A program made the translations under genes and the position numbers. From Streptosporangium becharense (lineage in GTDB: Bacteria; Actinomycetota; Actinomycetes; Streptosporangiales; Streptosporangiaceae), in NCBI RefSeq assembly GCF_014204985.1, contig NZ_JACHMP010000001.1:2170001-2234000 (forward strand): DNA of 64,000 nucleotides. Direction: 5' to 3'. Under the pieces are notes generated by a model. It was not told the origin of the DNA. It worked only from the letters and a program-made list of their open reading frames with translations, and made no database searches. Positions 53,360-61,658 of this stretch are shown in pieces; positions within the stretch are counted from its first letter, which is position 1, and each line of letters begins with the position of its first letter.

Positions 53360-55030
53360 TCAGGACGGCTCCGGCCAGAAGCCGAGGTTGTGGTCGGCGG
53401 CGTAGTCGACGGGCCCGACCGCACCCGGTACGAGCGCCTGGGTGTGCGGGACGGACGCGGCGGGGTCGAAGCGCTCCCAGCGGGGCCGCCCGGCTCCGTT
53501 GGGGTCCCCGGTGCGGGCGAAGGCGGTCCAGTAGTCGATCATCTGGTCCGACAGCGCCCGCTGGGCGGGGGTGAACGCCGCCTTCTCCTCGGTGAACAGG
53601 TACGGCAGGTCGGCCGCGTGGAAGGCGCCGAAGGGGAAGTCCGTCCTCAGCGGCAGGAACATCGGGGCCTTCCGGTCGGCGAACTGGTAGGCGTAGACCG
53701 GAACCCCGGCGCCGAGCAGCCGGTTCTGCTCGAACGTCGCGCGGGCCCACATCCGGTCGGTGACGACGGCGGACCAGGCCAGCGCGGGGGAACCGTGCTT
53801 GTCCGGCGGGTACTCGGCGGCGACCGCCGCCGCCTCGCGGCCGAACGCGGTGCGCAGCAGCCCGCGGTAGGCCGCCGCGGTGACCGGCCTGCCCGCCGCC
53901 TCGTGCAGCAGGGCGGTGAAGAGGCGATGCTCGTCACGGGTGGCCCCGGAGATCACCGGGACCCGGTGGAAGCGCCCGGCCCGCAGTTCCCCGGCCGGCG
54001 GACGGGGCAGCGTCTCGCCGCCGTGCGCGTACGCCTGGAACATGTTCATGATCTGCGGGACCTTCAGGATCCGCTCCACCGGCAGGGCACGCAGGCAGCG
54101 CAGGTCGCCGCAGCCGAGCCGGGACGCCGCGTACTTCCCCGTCTCCTCGGTCTCGCGCACGGTGCGCAGGCCGTAGGAGGGCTGGGCGGGAACGTCCTCC
54201 CCCATGCTGCCGGCGAGCATGTCCATCATGCCCTCGCCGCTCTGCAGGACGGCCCGGTCGAACAGGCCGCGGGCACCGGGTGAGGTCAGGTGACCGGTGA
54301 TGCTCAGCGCCCCCCAGGAGACGCCGAACACGGTCACGTTGCCGGGATCGCCGCCGAACGCGGCGGCGTTGCGGCGGACCCAGCGCAGGGCGGCCTGCTG
54401 GTCCTGCAGACCGTAGGTCCCCGACCCGGCCAGCCCCGGGTAGCCGAACCCGCCGAACACGCCGAGCCGGTAGTTGATCGTGACGACCGCCACGTCCCCC
54501 CTGGTGGCGAGGCGGCGCGCGTCGGCGAGATCTCCCGAGCCCAGCGCGCCGTCGCCGTGGATCCACACCATGACCGGCTTTCCGCCGCCGGGTGTGCGCG
54601 GCACGGTCACGTTGAGGAACAGGCAGTCCTCCTTCGAGCTGGAGATCTTCGCGTAGTCGCTGCCCACCTGCGGGCACATGGCACCCGGCCGGGTGGCGTC
54701 CCTGACGCCGGCCCAGGGGGCGGGCGGGCGGGGGGAGCTCCAGCGGAGCTCGCCGACCGGCGGGGCCGCGTACGGGATTCCCTGGAAGATCCGGTGCCCG
54801 TGGGTCACCGTCCCCCGCACGGCCCCCGCGTCGGTCCGCACCATGCTCCCGTCGGCGCTTCCACCGGCGTCGCCGACGGTGCCCGTACCGACGCTCCCGG
54901 CGGTGCCCACACCGGCGGGAGCGCCGGCCGCCTCTCGCGCCTGTCCCGCCGGCGGACCCGCGCACGCCGCCACCAGGGCGACCACCGCGGCCAGGGCACC
55001 TGCCGTCTTTCCTCTCCTGTCTCCACTCAT
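53360..55030 (-). CDS. Type-B carboxylesterase lipoprotein
   Basis: A 556-residue lipoprotein (lipobox VAAC, Cys23). Carboxylesterase features: QGIPYAAPPVGELRW, DCLFLNVTVPRT, oxyanion-hole segment WIHGDGALGSGD, and late GAFHAADLPYLFTEEK with the catalytic His. The nucleophile elbow is FGVSWGALSITGHL, whereas the family normally has GESAGG, so substrate or activity may be unusual. It is extracytoplasmic and converges with the ligase gene. No KstR2-like operator precedes it. Confidence 0.85.
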   Translation of the reverse strand: MSGDRRGKTAGALAAVVALVAACAGPPAGQAREAAGAPAGVGTAGSVGTGTVGDAGGSADGSMVRTDAGAVRGTVTHGHRIFQGIPYAAPPVGELRWSSPRPPAPWAGVRDATRPGAMCPQVGSDYAKISSSKEDCLFLNVTVPRTPGGGKPVMVWIHGDGALGSGDLADARRLATRGDVAVVTINYRLGVFGGFGYPGLAGSGTYGLQDQQAALRWVRRNAAAFGGDPGNVTVFGVSWGALSITGHLTSPGARGLFDRAVLQSGEGMMDMLAGSMGEDVPAQPSYGLRTVRETEETGKYAASRLGCGDLRCLRALPVERILKVPQIMNMFQAYAHGGETLPRPPAGELRAGRFHRVPVISGATRDEHRLFTALLHEAAGRPVTAAAYRGLLRTAFGREAAAVAAEYPPDKHGSPALAWSAVVTDRMWARATFEQNRLLGAGVPVYAYQFADRKAPMFLPLRTDFPFGAFHAADLPYLFTEEKAAFTPAQRALSDQMIDYWTAFARTGDPNGAGRPRWERFDPAASVPHTQALVPGAVGPVDYAADHNLGFWPEPS

Positions 55031-55255
55031 GCCTCCACGCTGTCAGGACCGGGTCCGGCGCCCCAGACTCATCGGTACGCGATCGGCCGGGACAGATGTC
55101 CCGGCCCGGATCGGGCGGGATCGGGCGGGATCTGCCCGAATCGGACAGGATCGGACAGGATCGGGCTGGGTCGGGCGGGCACGGGCGGAGAGCCGTCCCC
55201 CGGAGGCTCGCGGAGGATGCCTTCAAAGGGTTCGGATGGTGGAGGACGGCCGCCT
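55031..55255. other. Intergenic region with GC-rich short repeats
   Basis: Imperfect repeats of GGATCGGACA and GGGATCGGGCG fill about 55110-55190. No gene or KstR2-like site is seen. Confidence 0.5.
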
Positions 55256-56251
55256 TCAGAGGATCGCCAGGGGCGTGATCGGGCTGCCCGTCCCGCCCTC
55301 GATCCGCAGCGGCGCCGCGACGAAGACGAAGTCCCCGCCGGGACGGCCGGCGCAGGCCGCGCCGAGCTCCTCCAGTGAGAGCATCTCGGCCAGATGGATG
55401 CCGTGCCGCCAGAGCAGGATCATGTGCAGGTCGTCCTCGATGCTCTCGCCGGCGAGCTGGCGGGCGTCGAGGCCGCCGACGGCGGCGTTGTCGGCGGCGA
55501 CCACGGCGACGTCGCGGGCGGCGAGCCACCGGCCGCCGTCGGCGGACAGCCCCGGCTGGCCCGCCCAGTACGCCTCGGGGGAGCTCTCCCAGACCAGGGG
55601 CCAGCCGGTGCGGACCACGGCCACGTCACCGGGGCGTACGTCGTCGTGGATCTCCGCCAGCAGGTCGCCGGAGACGCGGAAGTCCACCGGGAGGTGGGCG
55701 AGGCCGAGGTGGCGGGGGACGTCGAAGAGCACCCCCCGCGCCACGACCCCACCGACGTTCTCGATACCGCAGCGGGCGGCGCCGTACGACCTGACCCGGG
55801 CGGCCGGGTGGCCGTTGTAGAGCTCCTCCCCCGACCACATGTGGCACAGCGCGTCCATGTGGGTGGTGGTCCCGTGGTGGGTGACGACGAGTGCGTCGTC
55901 GGCCACGCGCAGGCCGGCTCCGATCGGGCGGGCACCGGCCGCGTAGTCGCCGCCGTCGACCGACATGAAGTGCTGCGGCAGTGGCCGGCCCCGCAGGTGG
56001 GGAACCGTCGTGGGAGCGGCCGAAGAGGTCGCACCCCGGATCGGCATGGCCAGACTGATCACCCGGCCGGTGACCGCGGAGCCCAGGGCGGCCAGGACGG
56101 CGGCGGGGGTCAGCAGGTTCAGGGTGCCGCGCTGGTCCTGCGGACCGAAGCGGCCCCAGTTGCCGGGCTCGGCCCTGTCGCCGGGGTCGGTGTCATTGCC
56201 GCATTCGGTACCGTTGCCGGATTCGGCGCTGTCGCCGGGTTCGGTGCTCAC
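55256..56251 (-). CDS. Cyclase-family (kynurenine formamidase-like) metal-dependent hydrolase
   Basis: A 331-residue protein. The family metal motif is HHGTTTHMDALCH (about residues 112-124), where His/Asp/His ligands lie; other segments are ALVVTHHG, VRPGDVAVVRTGWPLVWE and FVFVAAPLRIEGGTGSP, the family's characteristic ending. Known members open cyclic amides or lactone-like rings (for example N-formylkynurenine hydrolysis). Start GTG 56251 follows the SDR stop by 14 bases, so SDR and cyclase form one operon under the operator at 57204. The first about 30 residues are low complexity. Confidence 0.82.
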   Translation of the reverse strand: MSTEPGDSAESGNGTECGNDTDPGDRAEPGNWGRFGPQDQRGTLNLLTPAAVLAALGSAVTGRVISLAMPIRGATSSAAPTTVPHLRGRPLPQHFMSVDGGDYAAGARPIGAGLRVADDALVVTHHGTTTHMDALCHMWSGEELYNGHPAARVRSYGAARCGIENVGGVVARGVLFDVPRHLGLAHLPVDFRVSGDLLAEIHDDVRPGDVAVVRTGWPLVWESSPEAYWAGQPGLSADGGRWLAARDVAVVAADNAAVGGLDARQLAGESIEDDLHMILLWRHGIHLAEMLSLEELGAACAGRPGGDFVFVAAPLRIEGGTGSPITPLAIL

Positions 56252-56265
56252 GTGGACGCCCGCTC

Positions 56266-57168
56266 TCAGTGCATCGTGACGCCGCCGCTGACCGACAGCG
56301 TCTGGCCCGTGACGTAGGCGGCCCGGTCGGTGCACAGGTAGGCGACCAGCCCCGCGACGTCCTCGGGGGTGCCCAGGCGGCGCAGCGGGACGTCCCTGAC
56401 GATCCTGCCGACCAGCCCCGGCCTCTCGGCGTCGACGCGGCGGAGCATCGGGGTGTCGGTGGGGCCGGGGCAGACCACGTTCGAGGTGACGCCGCCCCGC
56501 GCGGCCTCCCTGGCGAGGCTCTTGGCCAGGCCGAACAGCCCGGCCTTGGTCGCGGCGTACGCCCCCTCGCCGCCGGAGCCGGCCCGTGCCCCGTCGGAGG
56601 AGACGAAGACCAGCCGGCCCCAGCCCCGTTCGGTCATCCCCGGCAGCAGCAGCCGGGTCAGGAGCATCGGGCCGCGCAGGTTGACCCGCCACATCAGCTC
56701 CCAGCCCGCCGGGTCGCTCGTGGCGAACGGCTCCACGATCGAGATCCCGGCGTTGTTGACGAGGATGTCCACCGGCCCGGTCCGGTCGGGGACCCGCTCC
56801 ACGGAGCCGGGATCGGCCAGATCCACGCACAGGGCGACGGCGGGCGCCCGCGGTCCCGTACGGGACCCGGACCGCGGCCCGGGCGGGACGGACGGACCCG
56901 GTGGGACAGGCGGCTCGGGCGGACGAGACGGGTGGGGAGGGCCGGGCGGGACGGACGGACCCGGAGGGCGAGGAGGTCGAGGCGGGCCGGCCGGGCCCTT
57001 GGAGGTGCCGTTGATCTCGTCGGCGACGGCGACGGCGCCGTCCTCGTCCACGTCGGCCACGACGACCCGGGCCCCGAGCGCGGCGAGGTCACGGCAGACG
57101 GCCGCGCCGATCGCCCCCGCGCCGCCGGTCACCACCGCGACGCGGCCGTCCAGTCGCAGGCCGTCCAT
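56266..57168 (-). CDS. Short-chain dehydrogenase/reductase with proline-rich insertion
   Basis: A 300-residue SDR starting at ATG 57168 (GGAGG upstream). The NAD(P) loop VVTGGAGAIGAAV, NNAG and the catalytic YAATK (with Ser in SSDGARAG) are present. Between NGTSKGPAG and VALCVDLADP it has about 45 residues of Pro/Gly/Arg-rich sequence (repeated PPGP, PPRPP), not part of the SDR fold. It is coupled to the cyclase gene. IpdF of the KstR2 regulon is also an SDR; this one could be an analogue but similarity to it is not established. Confidence 0.85.
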   Translation of the reverse strand: MDGLRLDGRVAVVTGGAGAIGAAVCRDLAALGARVVVADVDEDGAVAVADEINGTSKGPAGPPRPPRPPGPSVPPGPPHPSRPPEPPVPPGPSVPPGPRSGSRTGPRAPAVALCVDLADPGSVERVPDRTGPVDILVNNAGISIVEPFATSDPAGWELMWRVNLRGPMLLTRLLLPGMTERGWGRLVFVSSDGARAGSGGEGAYAATKAGLFGLAKSLAREAARGGVTSNVVCPGPTDTPMLRRVDAERPGLVGRIVRDVPLRRLGTPEDVAGLVAYLCTDRAAYVTGQTLSVSGGVTMH

Positions 57169-57203
57169 GTGTCCACGCCTCCACCGCACCCGCGCTCCAT
57201 CTA

Positions 57204-57217
57204 GTCGAGCGCTTGCT
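57204..57217. promoter_or_regulatory. KstR2-like operator (8 of 10 fixed bases)
   Basis: Read on the minus strand it is AGCAAGCGCTCGAC, with an intact left half (CAAG) and two substitutions to the right. It lies 36 bases upstream of the SDR start; CTAGAT on the minus strand just beyond it could be the -10 element. Confidence 0.6.
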
Positions 57218-57363
57218 TGGTCATCGCTCGGAGCCTAACACGCGGCCGGGCCTTCTCCCGGCCCGACAACCGCGCGCTCTACGACAAAATTCATCGATCG
57301 TGACAACCAGCCCCATGGGTGAGACCGTCGAACAAGTTGACGGCACTCTGAGGGGGATCTGCA

Positions 57364-59580
57364 GTGGTTCCGGGATACCGCGAGGTTCGAGAGCTCGGCG
57401 TCGGCGGGGGCGGACGCGTGGTGCTGGCCACGTACACCGCCACCGGAGCCTACGTGGCCATCAAGTACCTCAACGCGGCCCTGAAGGACGATCACCGCTT
57501 CCTGACGCGCTTCCGCGAGGAAGCGCGGATCATGGTGGAGTTGAGCGACCCGAACGTGGTGCAGCTCTACGAGTACTACGAGGACGTGCTCGACGCCGCG
57601 ATCGTGATGGAGCTGGTCGACGGAGTCTCGCTGAGGAAGATCCTGACCCGGCACGGCGGCACGAGCCCCGAGGCGGCGCTCACCGTACTCAAGGGCTCGC
57701 TGCTGGGCCTGGCGTCCGTCCACGCCGCAGGGGTCGTCCACCGCGACTACAAGCCGGAGAACGTGCTCGTCCAGGCCGACGGCGCCAGCAAGCTGGCCGA
57801 CTTCGGCATCGCCACGCACGTCGGGGAGACGGGCGTGGCCGCGGGCACCCCGCCCTACATGGCGCCGGAACAGTGGGACGGAGCCCCGGCGAGTGCCGCC
57901 ACGGACGTCTACGCGGCCACGTGCGTGTTCTTCGAGTGCCTCACCGGGCACCGGCCGTACCCGGCCGGCCACGACGCCGTGCTGATGCACCGGCACCGCG
58001 ACGCCCCGATCCCGGTGCACGAGGTGCCGAGCTCGGTCCGCGCGCTGGTCGCGCGGGGCATGGCCAAGCACCCGGCGGACCGGCCGGTGAGCGCGCGGGC
58101 GTTCCTCGACGAGGTGGAGACGGCGGCGCTGGCCGCCTACGGGTCGGAGTGGGAACAGCGCGGACGTCGGCATCTGGCCGAGCTCGCCACACTGCTGGCG
58201 CTGGCGTTCCCGCTGGCCAGGCCGGCCCCGCGGGCGAGCACCTCGATCGCCGGCACCGTACTCGGCCGGGTGGGGCGGATGCGCCGCCTCCGGCCGGGCC
58301 CGCGGACGCTGGCCGGGGTCGGCGTGGTCACCGTCGCGGTGACCGTCGCTCTCATCGCGGCCAACCGCCCGTCCGACCGGCTCTCCGCGGGCACCGTCTT
58401 CACTCCCCCGCCCGGTCCCGCGGTGGCCGGGGAGAGGCCCGCGCCGCGTCGGCGGAGCCCGGCGCCACCGGTGCCCGACGCCCCGGGCGTGGCCGGTCCG
58501 GCCACCGCGCCGGAGCCGGCGCCGACCGCCGCGGCCACCGGACGCCCCGTACCGCCCCCACGGGCCGGCGGGGCCGGCCGGGTCACCCCGCCACCGCCGG
58601 TCCCGACCCGCACGCGGACGGCCACCGCCGCACCCACACCGGTGCGGCCCCCCACCCAGGCCCCCACCCAGGCCCCCACCCCGGCTCCCACGTCGCCCCC
58701 CACCCGCGTGCCGACCCCCACTCCCACGGGCACGCCGTCCCCGGAGCCGGTGCACGCGGTCGGCGACCTGGCGGTCACCGGGATCGACGCGGACGGCGCC
58801 ACGATCGGACTGCGCGCCTCCACCCCGGCGGACGTCGTGCTGACCGTCGCCTTCGCCGAGGGGGACGACCCGGACCGGCTCCGGGAGGCGTCCTCGCGCG
58901 CCGTCACGCTCGCCGGATCGACGGCCTACTCCCGGACGGTCCCCTACGCCTTCTCCACCCCCGGCTGCGGGCGGACGCTCTACCGCAGGGTGACCGTCTC
59001 CACCTCCCCCCGGGCGGAGAACGGCACGCGCACCCGGACCGAGACGGTCCGGGGCGAGCCGTGCGCGCCGCCCTCGGTCTCGATCGGTGCCTTCGACGGC
59101 GCCGTGGTGGGCTTCCGGGTGCGGACGGCGGACACCTCGCCGGTGACCGTCCGGCTCGGCTTCACGCAGCGGGTCGCCGGCGGCCGGGACACTCCGGCGG
59201 GCACCGTCCGGGAGCTTCCGCTCTCCGGCGCCGTCGACTACCGGCGCCGGATCGCCGGGGAGTTCGCCCCGCTGCCCCGCTGTGGGGAGTACGCCGTCCG
59301 GACGGTGACGATCACCACCGTGCCGGCGGGCGGTACGGTCACCCGCGAGGCGCGGATCGACCTGCCCGACTGCTCGTCCGGGCCCTCCTCCGGGCCGCCG
59401 TCGGAACCGCCGTCAGAGCCACCGTCAGAGCCGCCGTCGGTGCCCTCGCCGAATTCTTCACCGTCCCGGGTGCCCGTCCCGGTCGGGGAGCCCGCCGCGA
59501 CCCCGCGGCCCTCCCCCGCGCGGGAGCCCGCGGGCTTCGTGGACGTTCCCGGCGAAATGGGCAAGGACCGCGCCTTGTAA
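57364..59580 (+). CDS. Membrane Ser/Thr protein kinase (PknB-like) with paired ectodomain repeats
   Basis: A 738-residue protein starting at GTG 57364 with AGGGGGA upstream. Kinase domain about residues 1-260: Gly-rich loop GVGGGG (11-16), Lys33, catalytic HRDYKPEN (126-133, Tyr where Leu is usual), DFG near 147. A single membrane helix lies near residues 316-336 (VGVVTVAVTVALIAA). Then a Pro/Thr-rich linker (about 345-460) and an extracytoplasmic region of two similar repeats (about 465-575 and 580-680), each ending in a Cys pair. No PASTA domains. The last 40 residues are Pro/Ser-rich. Confidence 0.88.
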   Translation: MVPGYREVRELGVGGGGRVVLATYTATGAYVAIKYLNAALKDDHRFLTRFREEARIMVELSDPNVVQLYEYYEDVLDAAIVMELVDGVSLRKILTRHGGTSPEAALTVLKGSLLGLASVHAAGVVHRDYKPENVLVQADGASKLADFGIATHVGETGVAAGTPPYMAPEQWDGAPASAATDVYAATCVFFECLTGHRPYPAGHDAVLMHRHRDAPIPVHEVPSSVRALVARGMAKHPADRPVSARAFLDEVETAALAAYGSEWEQRGRRHLAELATLLALAFPLARPAPRASTSIAGTVLGRVGRMRRLRPGPRTLAGVGVVTVAVTVALIAANRPSDRLSAGTVFTPPPGPAVAGERPAPRRRSPAPPVPDAPGVAGPATAPEPAPTAAATGRPVPPPRAGGAGRVTPPPPVPTRTRTATAAPTPVRPPTQAPTQAPTPAPTSPPTRVPTPTPTGTPSPEPVHAVGDLAVTGIDADGATIGLRASTPADVVLTVAFAEGDDPDRLREASSRAVTLAGSTAYSRTVPYAFSTPGCGRTLYRRVTVSTSPRAENGTRTRTETVRGEPCAPPSVSIGAFDGAVVGFRVRTADTSPVTVRLGFTQRVAGGRDTPAGTVRELPLSGAVDYRRRIAGEFAPLPRCGEYAVRTVTITTVPAGGTVTREARIDLPDCSSGPSSGPPSEPPSEPPSEPPSVPSPNSSPSRVPVPVGEPAATPRPSPAREPAGFVDVPGEMGKDRAL

Positions 59581-59603
59581 GCAAACCAAGCGTGCGCTAG
59601 CTT
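59575..59603 (+). promoter_or_regulatory. Promoter of the DUF35/ligase/ADP-synthetase operon
   Basis: TTGTAA (59575-59580, overlapping the kinase stop) and TAGCTT (59598-59603) are separated by 17 bases. The ATG at 59612 is 8 bases after the -10, so the leader is absent or very short; no ribosome binding site is visible. Confidence 0.5.
59589..59602. promoter_or_regulatory. Divergent KstR2-like operator (7 of 10 fixed bases)
   Basis: AGCGTGCGCTAGCT lies within the longer inverted repeat CCAAGC-N8-GCTTGG (59586-59605), the outer bases of the other operators but with a changed centre. It overlaps the -10 element of the promoter. Confidence 0.45.
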
Positions 59604-59611
59604 GGCGATCG

Positions 59612-59974
59612 ATGAGCTTCGACACGCGCGCCTACTGGGACGCCTGCCGCCGCGGTGAGCTGGTCGTCCAGCGCTGCACGGCCTGCGACCGGCGGGTGCA
59701 CCTGCCCGCCCCCGAATGCCCCCACTGCGGCGGCACCGAGCTGCCCTACGAACCCGTCTCCGGCGATGGCACCGTGCACACCTTCACCGTGGTGCACCGC
59801 TCGTTCGCCCCCGGGTTCCGGGGCCGGGAGCCGTACGTGACGGCCTGGATCGACCTGCCCGAAGGTGTGCGGGCGTTCGGGCAGGTGGTGGAGTGCCCGC
59901 CGGACCTCGTGCGGATCGGCATGCCGGTGCGTGTGACCTTCGTCGACGACCTGCCCCAGTGGAGACCCGCGTGA
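59612..59974 (+). CDS. DUF35 / Zn-ribbon plus OB-fold protein, second copy
   Basis: A 120-residue protein with a zinc ribbon (Cys22, Cys25, Cys36, Cys39) and an OB-fold (about residues 45-118, with VHRSFAPGFRGREPY). As for the copy at 15325, the family partners thiolase-fold enzymes. No thiolase-fold gene is adjacent, so its partner may be the orphan protein encoded at 40384. It is the first gene of an operon with a ligase and an ADP-forming synthetase. Confidence 0.85.
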   Translation: MSFDTRAYWDACRRGELVVQRCTACDRRVHLPAPECPHCGGTELPYEPVSGDGTVHTFTVVHRSFAPGFRGREPYVTAWIDLPEGVRAFGQVVECPPDLVRIGMPVRVTFVDDLPQWRPA

Positions 59975-60020
59975 TCGGGCCCGGTGGCGTCCCGACCCGT
60001 CCCCTGAACGGAGGCCAGCC

Positions 60021-61658
60021 ATGGCGCACCCGACCCCGGCAGGCAGCCCCCACGGCGATCCCTGTGGCACCCCCCGCGGTAACCCTTATGGCAACCCTTA
60101 TGGCAACTACGCGCACGCCGTCCTCACCGCCGGTGCCCTGCGCACCCCCGACCGGGTCGCGCTGACCTACTGCGGCGAACGGAGCCTCACCTACGCCGAG
60201 CTCGACCGTCGCGTCAACAGGCGGGCCCACGCGCTGGCGGCCGCCGGGGTCGAGCCGGGACGGCGGGTGGCGGCGCTGCTCAACGAGACGCTGCACGTGG
60301 CCGAGGTCTACCTGGCCGCGGCCAAGCTCGGCGCCGTCGTCGCGACGCTCAACCCGTACTGGCCGGTCGAGACCCTGCGGGAGGTCGTCGCGCACTCCCG
60401 GGCCGCCGCGTTCGTCTACGATTCCACCGTCGAGCGCTCCGTGGCGGAGATCCGCCCCCGGCTGCCGGAGGTCACCCGCTGGGTGAGGATCGGCGGGCCC
60501 GGCGCGGAGGCCGTCGACCTGGACGCGCTCACCGCCGGCGCCTCCGAGGAGGAACCCCCGCTGGGCGGCTTCGGCGACGACCCGCTGGCGCTCTACTACA
60601 CCTCGGGGACGACCGGTCTGCCCAAGGCCGTGGTCCACACGCACGCCTCGTCGTTCGCCACCGCGCAGATCTGGCTGGACGTCCCGCACGCCGAGGACTC
60701 GGTGCTCGGCACCGGGGCGATCATCTGGGGCATCGGCTTCCCCGCGCTGGTCGGTCCCGCGCTGTACGCGGGCATGCGGCTGGTGCTGGAGCAGGACTGG
60801 GGGCCGGCGAACTTCCTGAAGGTCGTTCCCCGGGAGCGCGTCACCCATGTCTCACAGATCCCGTCCTTCTACGCGGCGCTCCTGGCCTCCGGCGAGCACG
60901 AGGGGGTGGATCTGTCCTCCCTGCGGGTCATCATGCTGGGCGGCGAGCCGCTCCCTACGACGCTGCTGGCCCGGATGAAGGAGCGGCTCCCCGACGCGGG
61001 CGTCTACTCCTACTACGGGCAGACCGAGGCCCCCTACACCTGTTTCGGCCGGGTCGACGACGGCAGCACCCCGCCGGGCTCCTCCGGCAGGGCCAGGACC
61101 GGCAACGCCGTGCGCGTCACCGGTCCCTCCGGTGAGCGGGTGGTCGGCGAGGTCGGCGAGATCAACCTCGCCGGGCCGCACCGCATGGCCGGCTACGACG
61201 GACTGCCCGGCAGGACCGCCGAGGTGCTGCGCGGCGAGTGGTACGTGGGCGGCGACCTGGGCGTCCTCGGTGAGGACGGCAACCTGACCGTGCTCGGCCG
61301 CCGGGAGGACTCCATCCTGAAGGGCGGCGCCTGGTCGCAGCCCGCGTCGATCGAGGAGGCGGCGACCGCGCTGGACGGCGTCGCCGAGGCCGGGGCGGCC
61401 GGGGTCCCCGAGCAGCCCGAGGGCCGGGAGGCGGTGGAGCAGCGGATCCTGCTCGCGGTGGTCGCCAGGGCCGGCCACCGGCTCGACCCCGCCGGGATCG
61501 CCCACGCCCTCACCGGTGTCCTGCCCGCCCACCGGCGCCCGGACCGCGTCGTGGTCGTCCCCGAGCTGCCCCACTTCCGGGACGCCTCCGGCGGGCCGGG
61601 CAAGCTGCTGCGGCGGGAGATCCGGGACCGCTACCGGCACCTCCTGGACGAGGCGTGA
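60021..61658 (+). CDS. Acyl-CoA synthetase / AMP-forming ligase
   Basis: A 545-residue enzyme with canonical motifs: LYYTSGTTGLPKAVV phosphate loop, YSYYGQTEAPYT, GEWYVGGDLGVLG and a C-terminal lysine in GGPGKLLRREIRDR. The N-terminus is a His/Pro/Asn-rich repeat (GNPYGNPYGNY), low complexity. GGAGG precedes the ATG. It is coupled to the ADP-forming synthetase (GTGA overlap). The substrate is unknown; context suggests a carboxylate feeding the KstR2-like regulon. Confidence 0.87.
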   Translation: MAHPTPAGSPHGDPCGTPRGNPYGNPYGNYAHAVLTAGALRTPDRVALTYCGERSLTYAELDRRVNRRAHALAAAGVEPGRRVAALLNETLHVAEVYLAAAKLGAVVATLNPYWPVETLREVVAHSRAAAFVYDSTVERSVAEIRPRLPEVTRWVRIGGPGAEAVDLDALTAGASEEEPPLGGFGDDPLALYYTSGTTGLPKAVVHTHASSFATAQIWLDVPHAEDSVLGTGAIIWGIGFPALVGPALYAGMRLVLEQDWGPANFLKVVPRERVTHVSQIPSFYAALLASGEHEGVDLSSLRVIMLGGEPLPTTLLARMKERLPDAGVYSYYGQTEAPYTCFGRVDDGSTPPGSSGRARTGNAVRVTGPSGERVVGEVGEINLAGPHRMAGYDGLPGRTAEVLRGEWYVGGDLGVLGEDGNLTVLGRREDSILKGGAWSQPASIEEAATALDGVAEAGAAGVPEQPEGREAVEQRILLAVVARAGHRLDPAGIAHALTGVLPAHRRPDRVVVVPELPHFRDASGGPGKLLRREIRDRYRHLLDEA

